A program made the translations under genes and the position numbers. Shown piece after piece: positions 63,800-64,000 of a DNA stretch of 64,000 nucleotides. The stretch's first letter is position 1. The number at the start of each line of letters is the position of its first letter. The notes under the pieces are model-generated. The model saw only the letters and a program-made list of their open reading frames with translations, searched no databases and was not told the DNA's origin. The DNA is from Sclerurus mexicanus (lineage: Eukaryota; Chordata; Aves; Passeriformes; Furnariidae), in the NCBI GenBank assembly GCA_013396755.1, contig VWZF01002195.1:903191-967190 (forward strand), given 5' to 3'.

Positions 63800-64000
63800 C
63801 TAGGGGGGAAAAAAAAGAGGGAAATCAAGTTGCAAATTTCTGAAGCACTTCAAAATTCAAAGAAAATCCAAAAGCTAGAATTCAAAACAGGGTCACATCA
63901 CAAGGCTTTTTATAGTACTGATTTAATACTGTACTTGAAACACTGCAGTGCTGGGCTTGGCTCAGTGGTTGTCTGCAGGCTCCGACAAAGGCTGCCCCAA
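63800..64000 (-). other. MTMR2: MTMR2 intron 5 (partial)
   Basis: Intron sequence that runs off the right edge. Nothing was recognised in it. Confidence 0.7.

Overview
This is vertebrate, almost certainly avian, nuclear DNA. It has spliced genes with GT-AG introns, several 5'-truncated CR1 LINEs ending in the bird-type ATTCTATGA tail, avian-type retroviral LTRs, and a CpG-rich promoter partly lost in an assembly gap. The species cannot be named from the window. The gene order FAM76B (minus), CEP57 (plus), MTMR2 (minus) matches the order I know from human 11q21, so this is conserved synteny.

Layout. Positions 1-5639 are gene-free flank holding a CR1 tail and a longer CR1 with reverse-transcriptase remnants (about 1395-2648). 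Positions 5640-18546 carry FAM76B on the minus strand: a candidate long 3' UTR, coding exons 10 down to 2, and exon 1 apparently lost in the 483-base N gap at 18573-19055. That gap sits in a CpG-rich block that should be the shared head-to-head promoter of FAM76B and CEP57. CEP57 follows on the plus strand: exons 2-11 lie between 23453 and 40307, with exon 1 also presumably in the gap. Its introns hold an internally deleted ERV LTR (28846-29204), a CR1 (31125-31965), and a composite retroelement patch in intron 9 (35788-38420) made of two LTRs, a CR1 and a tRNA-Lys-like primer binding site. MTMR2 lies tail-to-tail with CEP57 on the minus strand. Exons 15 to 6 are present (44561-63799). Exons 1-5, with the start codon and the front of the PH-GRAM domain, lie beyond the right edge.

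All 29 coding exons were placed by protein similarity remembered from the families, checked against GT-AG sites and reading-frame phase. Every exon junction keeps frame, so the visible parts of all three genes look intact. The three genes are not an operon and do not share one pathway. FAM76B is a nuclear-speckle protein with a histidine run. CEP57 is a coiled-coil centrosome and microtubule protein. MTMR2 is a 3-phosphoinositide phosphatase of endosomes.

I found no novel gene system, CRISPR array, tRNA or rRNA. The points worth a second look are the gap over the bidirectional promoter, a CpG-rich CR1 beside it, the composite ERV/CR1 patch, the facing poly(A) signals between CEP57 and MTMR2, and a possible unclassified LTR in an MTMR2 intron.
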